A DNA stretch of 64,000 nucleotides, taken from assembly GCF_025673445.1 (NCBI RefSeq), contig NZ_JAOVQN010000002.1:124001-188000 (forward strand). Reading direction: 5' to 3'. Of this stretch, positions 15,333 through 24,362 are shown piece after piece. Both the position numbers and the translations under genes were made by a program. Within the stretch, counting starts at the first letter, position 1. Each line of letters starts with the position of its first letter. Source of the stretch: Ruegeria_B marisflavi. Lineage in GTDB: Bacteria > Pseudomonadota > Alphaproteobacteria > Rhodobacterales > Rhodobacteraceae. The notes under the pieces are model-generated. The model was not told the origin of the DNA and ran no database searches. It saw only the letters and a program-made list of their open reading frames with translations.

Positions 15333-16253
15333 TCAATGTCCTCCGGCGGCGCCAAGCGAATAAAGTTCGCTTGGCATCAGAAGAAGGTCCAAGGCCAGTT
15401 TTCCGCAGACGGCCAGGACCAGGCCCGCCAGAAGAATGCGCAGCTGTTCCGCCTTCATCTTGCTGCCGATAACTGTGCCAATCTGCGCCCCGATAACCCC
15501 GCCAACCAGCAACAGCACGGCCAGAACGACATCCACCGTATAGTTGGTGGTGGCGTGCAGCATGGTCGTGAACGCAGTAACAAAGATGATCTGGAACAGC
15601 GAAGTGCCGACAACGACCTTGGTCGGCATTCCAAGCAGGTAGATCATTGCCGGGACCATGATGAACCCGCCCCCGACGCCCATGATGGCCGATAGGACAC
15701 CGACCAGCAGTCCGACGGCTAGTGGCGGAATGACCGAGATATAGAGGCCCGAAGTGCGAAACCGCATCTTCAGCGGCATGGCATGAATCCAGCCGCGCTG
15801 CCGTCTTTTCGGGGGGGCGCCGCCGGGTCTGCGCGATTTGCGGATGGCGTTCAGGCTTTCGACGAACATCAGCCCGCCAATGACGCCCAGAAAGACGACG
15901 TAGCAAAGCTTGACCAGCAGATCGACCTGACCCAGGCTCTTGAGGTGGTTGAACAACACAAGCCCCAGAGCGGCCCCGATCAGCCCCCCGATCAGCAGGA
16001 TCGTCCCCATTTTCAGGTCAACCGTCCGCCTTCGGAAATGCGCCAGAACGCCCGAAAACGAGGACGCGACGATCTGGTTGGCCTCGGTGGCAACGGCTAC
16101 TGCGGGAGGAATGCCGATAAAGAACAAAAGCGGCGTCATCAGAAAGCCGCCGCCGACCCCGAACATGCCCGACAGTATCCCGACCATCCCACCCAGGCCC
16201 AGAAGCAGAAAGGCATTTACTGAAACTTCGGCAATGGGGAGATATATCTGCAC
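15333..16253 (-). CDS. TauE/SafE (TSUP) family membrane exporter, copy 1
   Basis: 306 residues, about eight membrane helices. Two halves each carry the family motif G-V-G-G-G-F-(L/I)-M-x-P (residues about 26-36 and 208-218). TSUP proteins move small organosulfur anions such as sulfite or sulfoacetate across the inner membrane. GTG start at 16253, overlapping no gene but only 2 bases after the upstream paralogue's stop. The two tandem copies share most residues including the first ten (xQIYLPIAEVS), and must have arisen by duplication. Substrate unknown. Confidence 0.88.
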   Translation of the reverse strand: MQIYLPIAEVSVNAFLLLGLGGMVGILSGMFGVGGGFLMTPLLFFIGIPPAVAVATEANQIVASSFSGVLAHFRRRTVDLKMGTILLIGGLIGAALGLVLFNHLKSLGQVDLLVKLCYVVFLGVIGGLMFVESLNAIRKSRRPGGAPPKRRQRGWIHAMPLKMRFRTSGLYISVIPPLAVGLLVGVLSAIMGVGGGFIMVPAMIYLLGMPTKVVVGTSLFQIIFVTAFTTMLHATTNYTVDVVLAVLLLVGGVIGAQIGTVIGSKMKAEQLRILLAGLVLAVCGKLALDLLLMPSELYSLGAAGGH

Positions 16254-16255
16254 GC

Positions 16256-17179
16256 TCAGAATCCGCCTGGAACAGAAAGATTGAAATGGTCACCCGGTTC
16301 GAGCAGCAATTCGAACCCGATCTTGGTTGATACCGACAGTACAAGGAGCGACAGCAGAACGCGAAGTTGTTCCGCCTTGAGATAGGCGCCGATGCGGGTG
16401 CCCAACTGCGCGCCCAGCACCCCTCCGATCAGCAGAAACAGGGCCAGCACGATGTCGACAGAATAGTTGGTGGTCGCATGCATCATTGCCGTAAACCCGG
16501 CAACGAAGATGATCTGGAACAGCGAGGTGCCGATCACCACCTTGGTGGGCATGCCCAGGACGTAGATCATCGCCGGGACCATGATGAAGCCGCCGCCAAC
16601 CCCCATGACCGCGGATAGGACACCGACGCCAAAACCCACCAGAACCGGCGGGATCGCGGAAATATAAAGGTTCGACGTGCGAAAGCGCACCTTCAGCGGC
16701 AGGGATTGGACCCAACCGCGTTGTCTGCGTTTGTATGGCGCGGTCGGCACCGTGGCACGCGACCGGCGTATCGCGTTGATGCTTTCGATGAACATCAGCC
16801 CGCCGATGACACCCAGAAACAGGACATAACAAAGCTGGACCGCCAGATCGACCTGGCCCAGGCTTTTCATCAGATTGAACAAGACCATTCCTGCGGCCGC
16901 ACCGAACAGCCCCCCCAGCAGCAATACGCCGCCCATTTTCAGGTCAACTGTCCGCTTTCGAAGATGCGCCAGAGCGCCTGAGATTGAAGACGCCACAACC
17001 TGATTGGCCGATGTTGCCACGGCGATTGCGGGGGGGATACCGATCATGAACAGCATGGGCGTGATCAGAAAGCCGCCACCAACGCCGAACATGCCTGACA
17101 ATACCCCCACGAACCCGCCGATCCCAAGCAAGACGACCGGGTTCGCTGACACTTCGGCGATGGGGAGGTATATCTGCAT
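16256..17179 (-). CDS. TauE/SafE (TSUP) family membrane exporter, copy 2
   Basis: 307 residues, paralogue of the next gene downstream, with the same helices and the same GGGF(L/I)xxP motifs. ATG 17179 is chosen because the paralogue starts at the corresponding residue (MQIYLPIAEVSAN). A longer in-frame start at 17230 would add 17 residues (MAAFFVDLWGASS...) and cannot be excluded because no clear ribosome site lies before 17179. It is the first gene of the three-gene set TSUP-TSUP-TIGR02186. Confidence 0.88.
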   Translation of the reverse strand: MQIYLPIAEVSANPVVLLGIGGFVGVLSGMFGVGGGFLITPMLFMIGIPPAIAVATSANQVVASSISGALAHLRKRTVDLKMGGVLLLGGLFGAAAGMVLFNLMKSLGQVDLAVQLCYVLFLGVIGGLMFIESINAIRRSRATVPTAPYKRRQRGWVQSLPLKVRFRTSNLYISAIPPVLVGFGVGVLSAVMGVGGGFIMVPAMIYVLGMPTKVVIGTSLFQIIFVAGFTAMMHATTNYSVDIVLALFLLIGGVLGAQLGTRIGAYLKAEQLRVLLSLLVLSVSTKIGFELLLEPGDHFNLSVPGGF

Positions 17180-17270
17180 GTTTTTTGTTAAACTGCTCGC
17201 CCCCCATAAATCAACGAAGAATGCCGCCATGCAGCGAACAGGACTGAAATTACCTGTCGATCTGGCCCTA

Positions 17271-18239
17271 TCAACGCTCTTTCACGTAGGGTTCGCCGCC
17301 TGCGCGGGGCGGAATCGCCTTGCCGACGAAACCGGCCAGGATGACCACGGTCAGAACATAGGGAAGCGCATCCATCACCTGCACCGGGATCACAACGCCG
17401 CCGAGGTCGATGTTCTGGAACCGCAGGGCGATTGCCTGCAATAGGCCGAACAGCAAACAGGCCCACATGGCATGCCAGGGCCGCCATTTGGCAAAGATCA
17501 GCGCCGCCAGTGCGATAAAGCCTCGCCCGGCGGTCATGTCCTTGACGAATCCAGCCTGGAGCGCCGTGGCCAGATAGGCACCCGCAATGCCGCAGAGCAC
17601 GCCACAGATCATTACGGCGGCATAGCGCAGGCCCACAACGGAAACCCCCGCGGTGTCCACCGCGGCAGGGTTTTCGCCGACAGCCCGCAGGCGCAGGCCG
17701 AACCGGGTGCGGAACAACACCCACCAGGTCGCGGGAACCGCCAGGAAGGCGATGTAGACAAGGATCGAGTGACCGGACAACAGCTCGGAATAGACTGGTC
17801 CGACCACGGGAACACCGGCCAGGGTTTCGCTGAGCGGCCAGTCAATCGGACCAAACCGGCCGCCCCCGATCAGAGAAGGTGTGCGGCCGCCCTGCTGAAA
17901 CCAGTCCTGCGCGATCAGAACGGTCATGCCCGCGGCGAGGAAGTTGATGGCGACGCCGGAAATAAGCTGGTTACCGCGAAAGGTGATCGAGGCGAGCCCA
18001 TGCAGCCCGGCCAGCACCAGCGACGCCGCGATACCTGCCAGAAGGCCCAACCAGACCGAGCCGGTGACGGCGGCGACGGCTGCGGAAAAGAAGGCGGACA
18101 TCAGCATCTTGCCCTCGAGCCCGATGTCAAAGATGCCGGCACGTTCCGAAAACAGGCCCGCGAGGCACGCCAGCAGCAGCGGCGTGGCCAGGCGGACGGT
18201 GGAATCGAGAACCTGGATGATCGTCAGAAAGTCCATCAC
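17271..18239 (-). CDS. ABC transporter permease, BMP/nucleoside type (YufQ-like)
   Basis: 322 residues, about nine membrane helices, one of two unlike permeases in a purine-nucleoside-type importer of the YufNOPQ/BmpDEFG kind. The family signature (E)RAGIFDIGLEG(K) stands near residues 32-43, and the EAA-like loop near TRFGLRLRAVGENP. Its start overlaps the stop of the other permease by 4 bases (ATGA). It ends the operon SBP-ATPase-permease-permease. Substrate is inferred from the family; nucleosides or related compounds are likely. Confidence 0.92.
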   Translation of the reverse strand: MMDFLTIIQVLDSTVRLATPLLLACLAGLFSERAGIFDIGLEGKMLMSAFFSAAVAAVTGSVWLGLLAGIAASLVLAGLHGLASITFRGNQLISGVAINFLAAGMTVLIAQDWFQQGGRTPSLIGGGRFGPIDWPLSETLAGVPVVGPVYSELLSGHSILVYIAFLAVPATWWVLFRTRFGLRLRAVGENPAAVDTAGVSVVGLRYAAVMICGVLCGIAGAYLATALQAGFVKDMTAGRGFIALAALIFAKWRPWHAMWACLLFGLLQAIALRFQNIDLGGVVIPVQVMDALPYVLTVVILAGFVGKAIPPRAGGEPYVKER

Positions 18240-19330
18240 GCGTTGCCTTTCCGAAGGGCCAGGAAGATCTTTTCAAGCGGCATCCGCACCATGTTGTCGA
18301 GCGCCCCTGTGAACAGGATGACCAGCGCCTGAATGACGACGATCAACTCGCGCGGAATATTGGTCCACAGCGCCAGTTCCGCGCCACCCTGGTAGAGAAA
18401 CCCGAACAGGATCGCGGCCAGGAACACACCAAACGGGTGGCTGCGCCCCATCAGGGCGACGGCGATGCCGATGAACCCGGCGCCCTCGGTCGAGTTCAGT
18501 ACCAGCCGCTCGGCCTCTCCCATCACATTGTTGATGGCCATGAGGCCGGCCAGCGCGCCCGAGATCAGCATGGCGATCATGGTGATCTTGTAGGGCGAGA
18601 TGCCAGCGTAAAGCGCGCCGGTCTCGGAATGGCCATATGCGCGGATCTCATACCCAAGCCGTGTCCGCCAGATCAGCGCCCAGACCACGACACAGGCCAG
18701 AACCGCAACCAATAGAGAGACGTTGGCAGGGGCCGCCTTGGAAAAGTTGATACCGATCGGGGCCAAAAGCTCGTGCAGGGTCGGGAGATGGACACTCTCG
18801 TTAAACCGCGCGGTCGCTGGGTCCATGGAGCCCACCGGGCGCATCACGTTGACCAGCATATAGTTGAGAAAGGCCGCGGCGATGAAGTTGAACATGATCG
18901 TGGTGATCACGATATGGCTTCCCCGCCGGGCTTGCAGATAGGCCGGGATCGCCGCCCAGATCGCACCAAACAGCATCGAGGCCGCGCAGGCCGCCAGCAG
19001 CGCGATGGTCCAGTGGGGCCAGGGGACGTAGAGACAGACCAGAGCCACGCCAAGGCCGCCGAGCATCGCCTGCCCCTCGCCGCCGATGTTGAAAAGGCGA
19101 GCATGAAAGGCGACGGCCACGGCCAGACCGGTAAACATGAAGTTGGTGGCGTAATAAAGCGTATAGCCCCAGCCATAGGTCGATCCCAGCGCGCCCGATA
19201 CCATCATTTTGACGGCGGCCACCGGATCTTCGCCAATGCCGAGAATGACCAACGCCGACAGGATCGCGGCCAGGATCAGGCTGATCAGCGGGATCAGCAC
19301 CACATCGGCCCATTTGGGCATCTTGTCCAT
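18236..19330 (-). CDS. ABC transporter permease, BMP/nucleoside type (YufP-like)
   Basis: 364 residues with about ten membrane helices. Family marks: FNIGGEGQAMLGGLG (about 94-108) and LGYEIRAYGHSETGALYAGI, which forms the contact loop with the ATPase. It pairs with the other permease as the membrane channel of the importer. It overlaps the ATPase gene by one base (TGATG arrangement) and the next permease by four, so all are translated together. Confidence 0.92.
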   Translation of the reverse strand: MDKMPKWADVVLIPLISLILAAILSALVILGIGEDPVAAVKMMVSGALGSTYGWGYTLYYATNFMFTGLAVAVAFHARLFNIGGEGQAMLGGLGVALVCLYVPWPHWTIALLAACAASMLFGAIWAAIPAYLQARRGSHIVITTIMFNFIAAAFLNYMLVNVMRPVGSMDPATARFNESVHLPTLHELLAPIGINFSKAAPANVSLLVAVLACVVVWALIWRTRLGYEIRAYGHSETGALYAGISPYKITMIAMLISGALAGLMAINNVMGEAERLVLNSTEGAGFIGIAVALMGRSHPFGVFLAAILFGFLYQGGAELALWTNIPRELIVVIQALVILFTGALDNMVRMPLEKIFLALRKGNA

Positions 19331-20859
19331 CAGGCGGCCTCCCCGTTGACACCGGCCATCAAGAGGCCCAGTTCCTTTTCGTTGGTTTCATGCGGCAGGC
19401 GTTCGCCCATGATATGGCCGTCGAACATCACCGCGATCCGGTCGGCGAGACCAAAGATTTCCTCCAGCTCGACCGAGACCAGCAGCACCGCCTTGCCCTG
19501 ATCACGCAGGGCGACGATCTGCTTGTGAATGAATTCGATGGCGCCGATATCGACGCCACGCGTGGGCTGACCGACCAGCAACAGGTCGGGATTGCGCTCG
19601 ATCTCGCGCGCCACGACGATCTTTTGCTGGTTGCCGCCCGAGAAGTTCTTGGCCGCGAGCCACCCGTCGGCGGGGCGGACATCGAATTTCTCGATCTTGC
19701 GGGCGGTATCGGCGCGCAGGGCGGCGTTGTTCATGAAAATGCCAGACTGATAGGCCGGGTCGTGGTGATAGCCAAATGCCACGTTTTCCCAGGCGTGGAA
19801 TTCCATGATCAACCCCTCGCTCTGACGGTCTTCGGGGACATGGGCCACATGGGCGGCGCGGCGGGCGCGGGCGTCGGATCCCGGGCCACTCAAGGGCAGG
19901 GGGGTGCCGTTCAGCCGGATCGCACCGCTGCCCGGACGCATTCCGCCCAGCACCTCGAGCAGTTCCGACTGCCCGTTGCCCGCGACACCGGCAATGCCCA
20001 GGATTTCGCCCGCGCGCACGGTCAGGTCGATGCCCTTGACCCGTTCGACGCCCTTGTCATCGACCACGCGCAGGTTTTCGATCTCCAGGATCGGTTTGCC
20101 GGGCTGGGCGGGCACCTTATCGACACGCAGCAGCACCTTGCGGCCCACCATCAGCTCGGCAAGATGCTCGGGGCTGGTCTCGCTCGTCTTGACGGTGGCG
20201 GTCATCTCGCCGCGCCGCATCACGCTGACGGTATCGGTTGCCTCCATGATCTCGCGCAGCTTGTGGGTGATCAGGATGATCGTCTTTCCCTCATCCTTGA
20301 GCCGGTGAAGGATGCGGAACAGCTGATCTGCCTCGGCCGGGGTCAACACGCCGGTCGGTTCGTCCAGGATCAGGATTTCCGCTTGGCGGTACAAAGCCTT
20401 GAGGATTTCAACCCGCTGCTGCTGGCCGACGCCGATCTCTTCGATCACTGCGTCGGGGTTCACGTTCAACTCGTATTCGGCTGCCAGTTCGGCCAGTGTC
20501 TTGCGCGCCTTTGCCAGCGAAGGCTTCAGCAGGCCGCCGTCTTCGGCTCCGAGGATGATGTTTTCCAGAACGGTAAAATTCTGCACCAGCTTGAAGTGCT
20601 GGAAGACCATGCCGATCCCGGCGGCAATGGCCGCCTGGCTATCGGGGATCTCGGTCTTTTTGCCGTTGATCCAGATCTCGCCCTTGTCGGCCTTGTAGAA
20701 GCCGTAAAGGATGCTCATCAGCGTGGATTTTCCAGCGCCGTTTTCTCCGATGATCCCGTGGATCGTGCCGGGGGCAACCCTGATCGAGATATCCTTGTTC
20801 GCTTGCACAGGCCCAAAGGCTTTGGATATCCCTTTGAGCTCGATGGCGGGGACTGTCAT
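19330..20859 (-). CDS. ABC transporter ATP-binding protein with two ATPase domains (YufO-like)
   Basis: 509 residues, two fused ABC domains as usual for sugar/nucleoside importers (RbsA type). Domain 1 has Walker A GENGAGKST (about 37-45), signature IGVGQQQRVEI (shortened) and Walker B ILILDEP. Domain 2 has a degenerate Walker A GVAGNGQSELL (about 290) but a good signature FSGGNQQKIV and NPDLLLVGQPTRG in place of Walker B, so only domain 1 is likely to hydrolyse ATP well. A hairpin stands between it and the upstream binding-protein gene. Confidence 0.95.
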   Translation of the reverse strand: MTVPAIELKGISKAFGPVQANKDISIRVAPGTIHGIIGENGAGKSTLMSILYGFYKADKGEIWINGKKTEIPDSQAAIAAGIGMVFQHFKLVQNFTVLENIILGAEDGGLLKPSLAKARKTLAELAAEYELNVNPDAVIEEIGVGQQQRVEILKALYRQAEILILDEPTGVLTPAEADQLFRILHRLKDEGKTIILITHKLREIMEATDTVSVMRRGEMTATVKTSETSPEHLAELMVGRKVLLRVDKVPAQPGKPILEIENLRVVDDKGVERVKGIDLTVRAGEILGIAGVAGNGQSELLEVLGGMRPGSGAIRLNGTPLPLSGPGSDARARRAAHVAHVPEDRQSEGLIMEFHAWENVAFGYHHDPAYQSGIFMNNAALRADTARKIEKFDVRPADGWLAAKNFSGGNQQKIVVAREIERNPDLLLVGQPTRGVDIGAIEFIHKQIVALRDQGKAVLLVSVELEEIFGLADRIAVMFDGHIMGERLPHETNEKELGLLMAGVNGEAA

Positions 20860-20949
20860 GTCTTGTCCTCGATGGCCGAAAAGGCGCCTGTCCGAAAGCG
20901 GATGTCATCGCGAAGACGATCCGCCGGAGGAAACAAGCGGCAGGTGAGT

Positions 20950-20971
20950 GCGGGCCGGCGGACCGGCCCGC
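20950..20971 (-). terminator. Hairpin between the binding-protein and ATPase genes
   Basis: Perfect 9-bp stem GCGGGCCGG (20950-20958) / CCGGCCCGC (20963-20971), loop CGGA, 8 bases after the binding-protein stop. No T run follows, so it more likely protects the 5' mRNA or reduces read-through than ends transcription, as is common behind periplasmic binding-protein genes. Confidence 0.65.
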
Positions 20972-20979
20972 GTTCAGGA

Positions 20980-21978
20980 TCAGAAGTTCACAGCCGGGCA
21001 GCTGTCATTCTCGTAATAGCTGACGACCTTCAGGTTGCCGTCGATGATGTCCTGACGTGCCTTGTCGACCGCAGCCTTCATCTCGTCCGAGATCAGCGGC
21101 GCGTTGTTGTCGTCCAGCGCATAGCCGACGCCTTCTTCGGCGAGGCCCATGTTGAACACGCCGGTTTCCAGGTTCTCGCCCGCCTTCATCGCATCATAGA
21201 CGGCCACGTCCACGCGCTTCAGCATCGAGGTTAGCACCTTGCCCGGATGCAGGTGGTTCTGGTTGCTGTCGACGCCGATCGACAGGATACCTTCATCAGC
21301 GGCGGTTTGCAGCACGCCGACACCGGTGCCGCCAGCGGCGGCATAGACAACGTCAGCCCCCTGGCTGATCTGCGCCTTGGTCAGTTCCGAGCCCTTGACT
21401 GGGTCGTTCCAGGCCGCAGGCGTGGTGCCGGTCATGTTGGCCACGATCTTTACATCGGGGTTCACGGCCTTGGCGCCCTGGGCATAGCCGCAGCCGAAAT
21501 GACGGATCAGCGGAATGTCCATGCCACCCACAAAGCCCACGGTGCCCGATTTCGAGGCCATCGCGGCCAGCATGCCGACCAGATAGGAGCCTTCGTGTTC
21601 GGCAAAGCCGATCTGACGAATATTGGGTGCGTCAAGCCAGGTGACGTCGACCGCGACAAACTTGGTGTCGGGATAGTCTGCGGCAACGGCGCTCAGCGGA
21701 TCGGCCATGGCAAAGCCCATGGTGATCACCGGGTTCGCGCCTGCCTCGGCAAAGCGGCGCAGGGCCTGCTCGCGCTGGGCCTCGGATTGCAGTTCGATCT
21801 CGCGGAAGCTGCCGCCGGTTTCATCAGCCCAGCGCTTGGCACCGTTAAAGGCGGCTTCGTTGAAGGATTTATCGAACTTGCCGCCCAGATCAAAGATCAG
21901 GGCAGGTTCGGCCAGCGCGGCGCCCGCTGTCAGCGCGACGGCTGCGGCGGCGCCCATCAGGGTTTTCATGAGGGTCAT
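20980..21978 (-). CDS. BMP family ABC transporter substrate-binding protein
   Basis: 332 residues. A signal peptide ends at ALA-EPAL (about residue 24), with no lipobox cysteine, so the protein is soluble in the periplasm. The body matches the basic membrane protein (Med/PnrA) family: FDLGGKFDKSFNEAAFNGAKRW, GFAEHEGSYLVGMLAAM, VGFVGGMDIP, GVLQTAADEG. These bind purine nucleosides in known cases. ATG 21978 has GGGAG 6 bases upstream and is preferred to ATG 21969. It is the first gene of the importer operon. Confidence 0.94.
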   Translation of the reverse strand: MTLMKTLMGAAAAVALTAGAALAEPALIFDLGGKFDKSFNEAAFNGAKRWADETGGSFREIELQSEAQREQALRRFAEAGANPVITMGFAMADPLSAVAADYPDTKFVAVDVTWLDAPNIRQIGFAEHEGSYLVGMLAAMASKSGTVGFVGGMDIPLIRHFGCGYAQGAKAVNPDVKIVANMTGTTPAAWNDPVKGSELTKAQISQGADVVYAAAGGTGVGVLQTAADEGILSIGVDSNQNHLHPGKVLTSMLKRVDVAVYDAMKAGENLETGVFNMGLAEEGVGYALDDNNAPLISDEMKAAVDKARQDIIDGNLKVVSYYENDSCPAVNF

Positions 21979-22089
21979 TTTGTACTCCCGTTGGTTATTT
22001 TTCCGGGGCGGTGGACAAATCCGGACACCCCGCTCATAGCGAGCAGAACTGCTGTGATGACGATAATTAAGGCCGGTTGCAATAGCGCG

Positions 22090-22108
22090 GGTCAACCGCT
22101 TTTTGACC
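22090..22108. promoter_or_regulatory. Inverted repeat GGTCAA-N7-TTGACC upstream of the nucleoside importer
   Basis: Perfect 6-bp arms at 22090-22095 and 22103-22108. The left arm read on the minus strand is a TTGACC that could serve as the -35 box of the importer promoter, so a protein bound here would interfere with polymerase. It is 112 bases before the binding-protein start. Confidence 0.4.
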
Positions 22109-22134
22109 GCATGGTCCGCAATTCGTGATTGCCG

Positions 22135-22548
22135 TCAGGGCAGAGCGCGTTCCATCATGATCGCATCCACCATTTCTCCGTCTGGCCGTCTGTAGTAACC
22201 CTTGCGCCGTCCGCAGGGGGTGAAACCGCATCGGTCATAGAGCGCGATGGCCGCCGGATTGTCGGCGGCAACTTCCAGCAAGGCCCGTGTCGCGCCCATG
22301 CGGATGGCACTGGACAGCCAGTCATGAACACAAGCGCTGGCCAGACCTTGGCGGCGTCTTTGCGGCTTCGTGGCGATGGTCAGCATCTCGGTCTCGTCCG
22401 TGACCACCTGGAACACCGCGAAACAGTCGGTTGTTCCGATCACACGCACGCGGTCGCAGTTCAAAAGGTCGGCGAACTCACCCTCGGTCCAGGGGCGCGA
22501 CTGGTCAAAGGCCCGGGCATGGGCAAGGGCCAAATCAGCAGGTGTCAT
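22135..22548 (-). CDS. rimI: GNAT acetyltransferase, RimI type
   Basis: 137 residues of the GNAT fold. Acetyl-CoA-binding motif (Q)RRRQGLAS near residue 63-70 and the C-terminal ALYDRCGFTPCGRRKGYYRRP are typical of RimI, which acetylates the N-terminal alanine of ribosomal protein S18 (and related N-termini). ATGA overlap with tsaB upstream repeats the common tsaB-rimI pairing, which strengthens the assignment. Confidence 0.85.
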   Translation of the reverse strand: MTPADLALAHARAFDQSRPWTEGEFADLLNCDRVRVIGTTDCFAVFQVVTDETEMLTIATKPQRRRQGLASACVHDWLSSAIRMGATRALLEVAADNPAAIALYDRCGFTPCGRRKGYYRRPDGEMVDAIMMERALP

Positions 22549-23135
22549 TGATCCAGCAAGACGGGCGCCGTGTCGCGCGACGGCGCGGCGTCGGCCGGCC
22601 TGACATAGACCGGAGAGGGCGGGGTGGTGGTTGCACAGGCGCGAGAGGCGGCGAGTACCGCGATGGCCCGGATCAAGTCGAGTGCAGAGACATCTGTGTG
22701 CAGCGGCCCCAACAAGGCGGCTTCCGCGTGAGAGACCAGGGCGGGTTCAGCCCCCTCGGGACGGATGTAGTACTGTTCCCGTGGCGCCGGGATTGCAACG
22801 ATCTGTCCCGCCGGTGTCACCGAAATTCGCGCATCGAACCCGTCAATCCCCACTGCAGGGATACCCAAGGCCAGAGCAAGGCCGCGCGCGGCCGAAACGG
22901 AAATCCGGATGCCGGTGAAGTTTCCCGGGCCAACACCCACGCCGATAGCGGTCAGGTCACGCCAGGTCTTGCCAGCCTCTGACAGGATCTCTTCGAGCAA
23001 CGGGAAAAGGCGTTCTGCCTGTCCACGGCCCATATCCTCGGTCCGTGCGACAACGATCCGCTCGCCCACCAGCAAAGCGGCCGCGCAATGCGCGGCCGAT
23101 GTGTCGAATGCCAGAACGACCGATTCAGACGGCAA
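22545..23135 (-). CDS. tsaB: tRNA N6-threonylcarbamoyladenosine biosynthesis protein TsaB
   Basis: 196 residues, ASKHA fold: the N-terminal LAFDTSAAHCAAALL and VGVGPGNFTGIRISVSAARGLALAL are diagnostic. TsaB has no catalysis of its own but dimerises with TsaD in the t6A37 tRNA-modifying complex. The start is TTG 23135 with GAGGTG about 7 bases upstream; it overlaps the end of the nfu-like gene by 11 bases. Confidence 0.92.
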   Translation of the reverse strand: MPSESVVLAFDTSAAHCAAALLVGERIVVARTEDMGRGQAERLFPLLEEILSEAGKTWRDLTAIGVGVGPGNFTGIRISVSAARGLALALGIPAVGIDGFDARISVTPAGQIVAIPAPREQYYIRPEGAEPALVSHAEAALLGPLHTDVSALDLIRAIAVLAASRACATTTPPSPVYVRPADAAPSRDTAPVLLDQ

Positions 23136-23688
23136 CGGGGCGCACCTCGGTCACCTCGGGTATGTAGTGGCGCAGAAGGTTCTCGATCCCCATTTTCAGT
23201 GTCAGGGTGGACGAGGGGCACCCGGCGCAGGCGCCTTGCATGTGCAGATAGACCACGCCCCGGTCAAAGCCGTGGAACGTGATGTCGCCGCCATCCTGGG
23301 CAACTGCCGGGCGCACCCGGCTGTCAAGCAAGGCCTTGATCTGATTTACGATCTCGGAATCCTCGCCGCTGTGATCGGCATGGCCCGAAGCGGCTTGTGC
23401 ATTCGCTGCCATAACGGGCTGGCCGGACTGGTAATGCTCCATCACCGCGCCTAGGATTGCCGGTTTGATATGGTCCCAGGCAACCGCGTCAGACTTGGTG
23501 ACAGTCACGAAATCGTTGCCGAAAAACACACCGGTCACGCCATCCACCGCAAAGATTCGCGCCGCCAGAGGCGATTTTTCAGCGGCCTCGGCCGAAGGGA
23601 AATCTGCGGTGCCTGCGTCCAGAACGGTCTGTCCGGGCAGGAATTTCAGCGTTGCCGGATTGGGTGTGGATTCGGTCTGGATGAACAT
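23125..23688 (-). CDS. NifU-like iron-sulfur cluster carrier (Nfu)
   Basis: 187 residues: an N-terminal Nfu_N domain (FIQTESTPNPATLKFLPG) and a C-terminal NifU domain with C-x2-C as ACAGCPSST near residue 154. It receives and delivers [4Fe-4S] clusters to target apoproteins. The two-domain form is the mitochondrial/alphaproteobacterial type. It leads an overlapping set with tsaB and rimI. Confidence 0.93.
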   Translation of the reverse strand: MFIQTESTPNPATLKFLPGQTVLDAGTADFPSAEAAEKSPLAARIFAVDGVTGVFFGNDFVTVTKSDAVAWDHIKPAILGAVMEHYQSGQPVMAANAQAASGHADHSGEDSEIVNQIKALLDSRVRPAVAQDGGDITFHGFDRGVVYLHMQGACAGCPSSTLTLKMGIENLLRHYIPEVTEVRPVAV

Positions 23689-23758
23689 GGTCGGAATTCC
23701 TTATCTCTCTGGTCAGATATGAGGCCAGACCCCACCAATGTCAATCTTTGGAACGGTT

Positions 23759-24352
23759 CTAAAGTGTGGTGGCCAGGGCAATTGCCTGGTCAAGCCGGTC
23801 GTCACCCCAGAACAGCTCTTCGCTTACGACAAAGCTGGGGGCGCCAAACAAACCCGCTTGAATGGCTCTTTCCCCCTGAGCAAACAGGGCTTTCTTGGTC
23901 TCTTCTGCCCGGGCCTGCTCCATCGCGTGCAGCGGTAATCCGGCTGTTTCCCAGCACTCGGCCAGAACCGCGGGGTTGGATATGTCTTTTCCTCGTCCGA
24001 ACTCTGCCGAGTAAACAGCGCGGGCGAATGGCGCGATGCGGTCCAGTTCCCGGGACACCAAAGCCAGGCGCGCGGCCGCCAGTCCATTTTGGGGAAAGGG
24101 ATCCGGCCGGACAAAGGGCAGGCCGCGCATTTCGCAAAGCCGTTCCATGTCCCGCCACATGTAGCGGCCTTTGGACGGGTAGAGGTTGAACGGCGAGCTT
24201 GTCCATCCCTGCGCGGCAAAGATCGGCCCCAGCAGGAATGGCTCCCACACCACAGTTAAGCCATGCCGCTGCGCGGCCTCTTCGATCCGCATGGCCGATA
24301 GATAGGAATATGTCGACGCGAAATCGAACCAGAAAACGATACGCCGGGCCAT
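23759..24352 (-). CDS. 2-hydroxychromene-2-carboxylate isomerase family protein (DsbA fold)
   Basis: 197 residues. VFWFDFASTYSYLSAM at the N-terminus is the HCCA-isomerase form of the DsbA/kappa-GST fold, with Ser in place of the redox CXXC. C-terminal GLFGAPSFVVSEELFWGDDRLD is typical. Family members isomerise hydroxychromene carboxylate with glutathione in naphthalene breakdown, but no aromatic catabolic genes are nearby, so its actual substrate is unknown. The Usp gene stands 10 bases downstream in position on the same strand (24363), so they may be co-transcribed. Confidence 0.85.
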   Translation of the reverse strand: MARRIVFWFDFASTYSYLSAMRIEEAAQRHGLTVVWEPFLLGPIFAAQGWTSSPFNLYPSKGRYMWRDMERLCEMRGLPFVRPDPFPQNGLAAARLALVSRELDRIAPFARAVYSAEFGRGKDISNPAVLAECWETAGLPLHAMEQARAEETKKALFAQGERAIQAGLFGAPSFVVSEELFWGDDRLDQAIALATTL

Positions 24353-24362
24353 TGCTGGGCCT

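Noticed and set aside
17180..17230. Longer start for the second TSUP exporter
   Set aside because: It adds a segment absent from the tandem paralogue. Kept as an alternative, not as the call.
19390..21234. 614-codon open frame on the plus strand opposite the ABC ATPase and binding protein
   Set aside because: Both strands' frames are long because of GC-rich codon bias; the minus-strand genes have full family motifs, this one has none.
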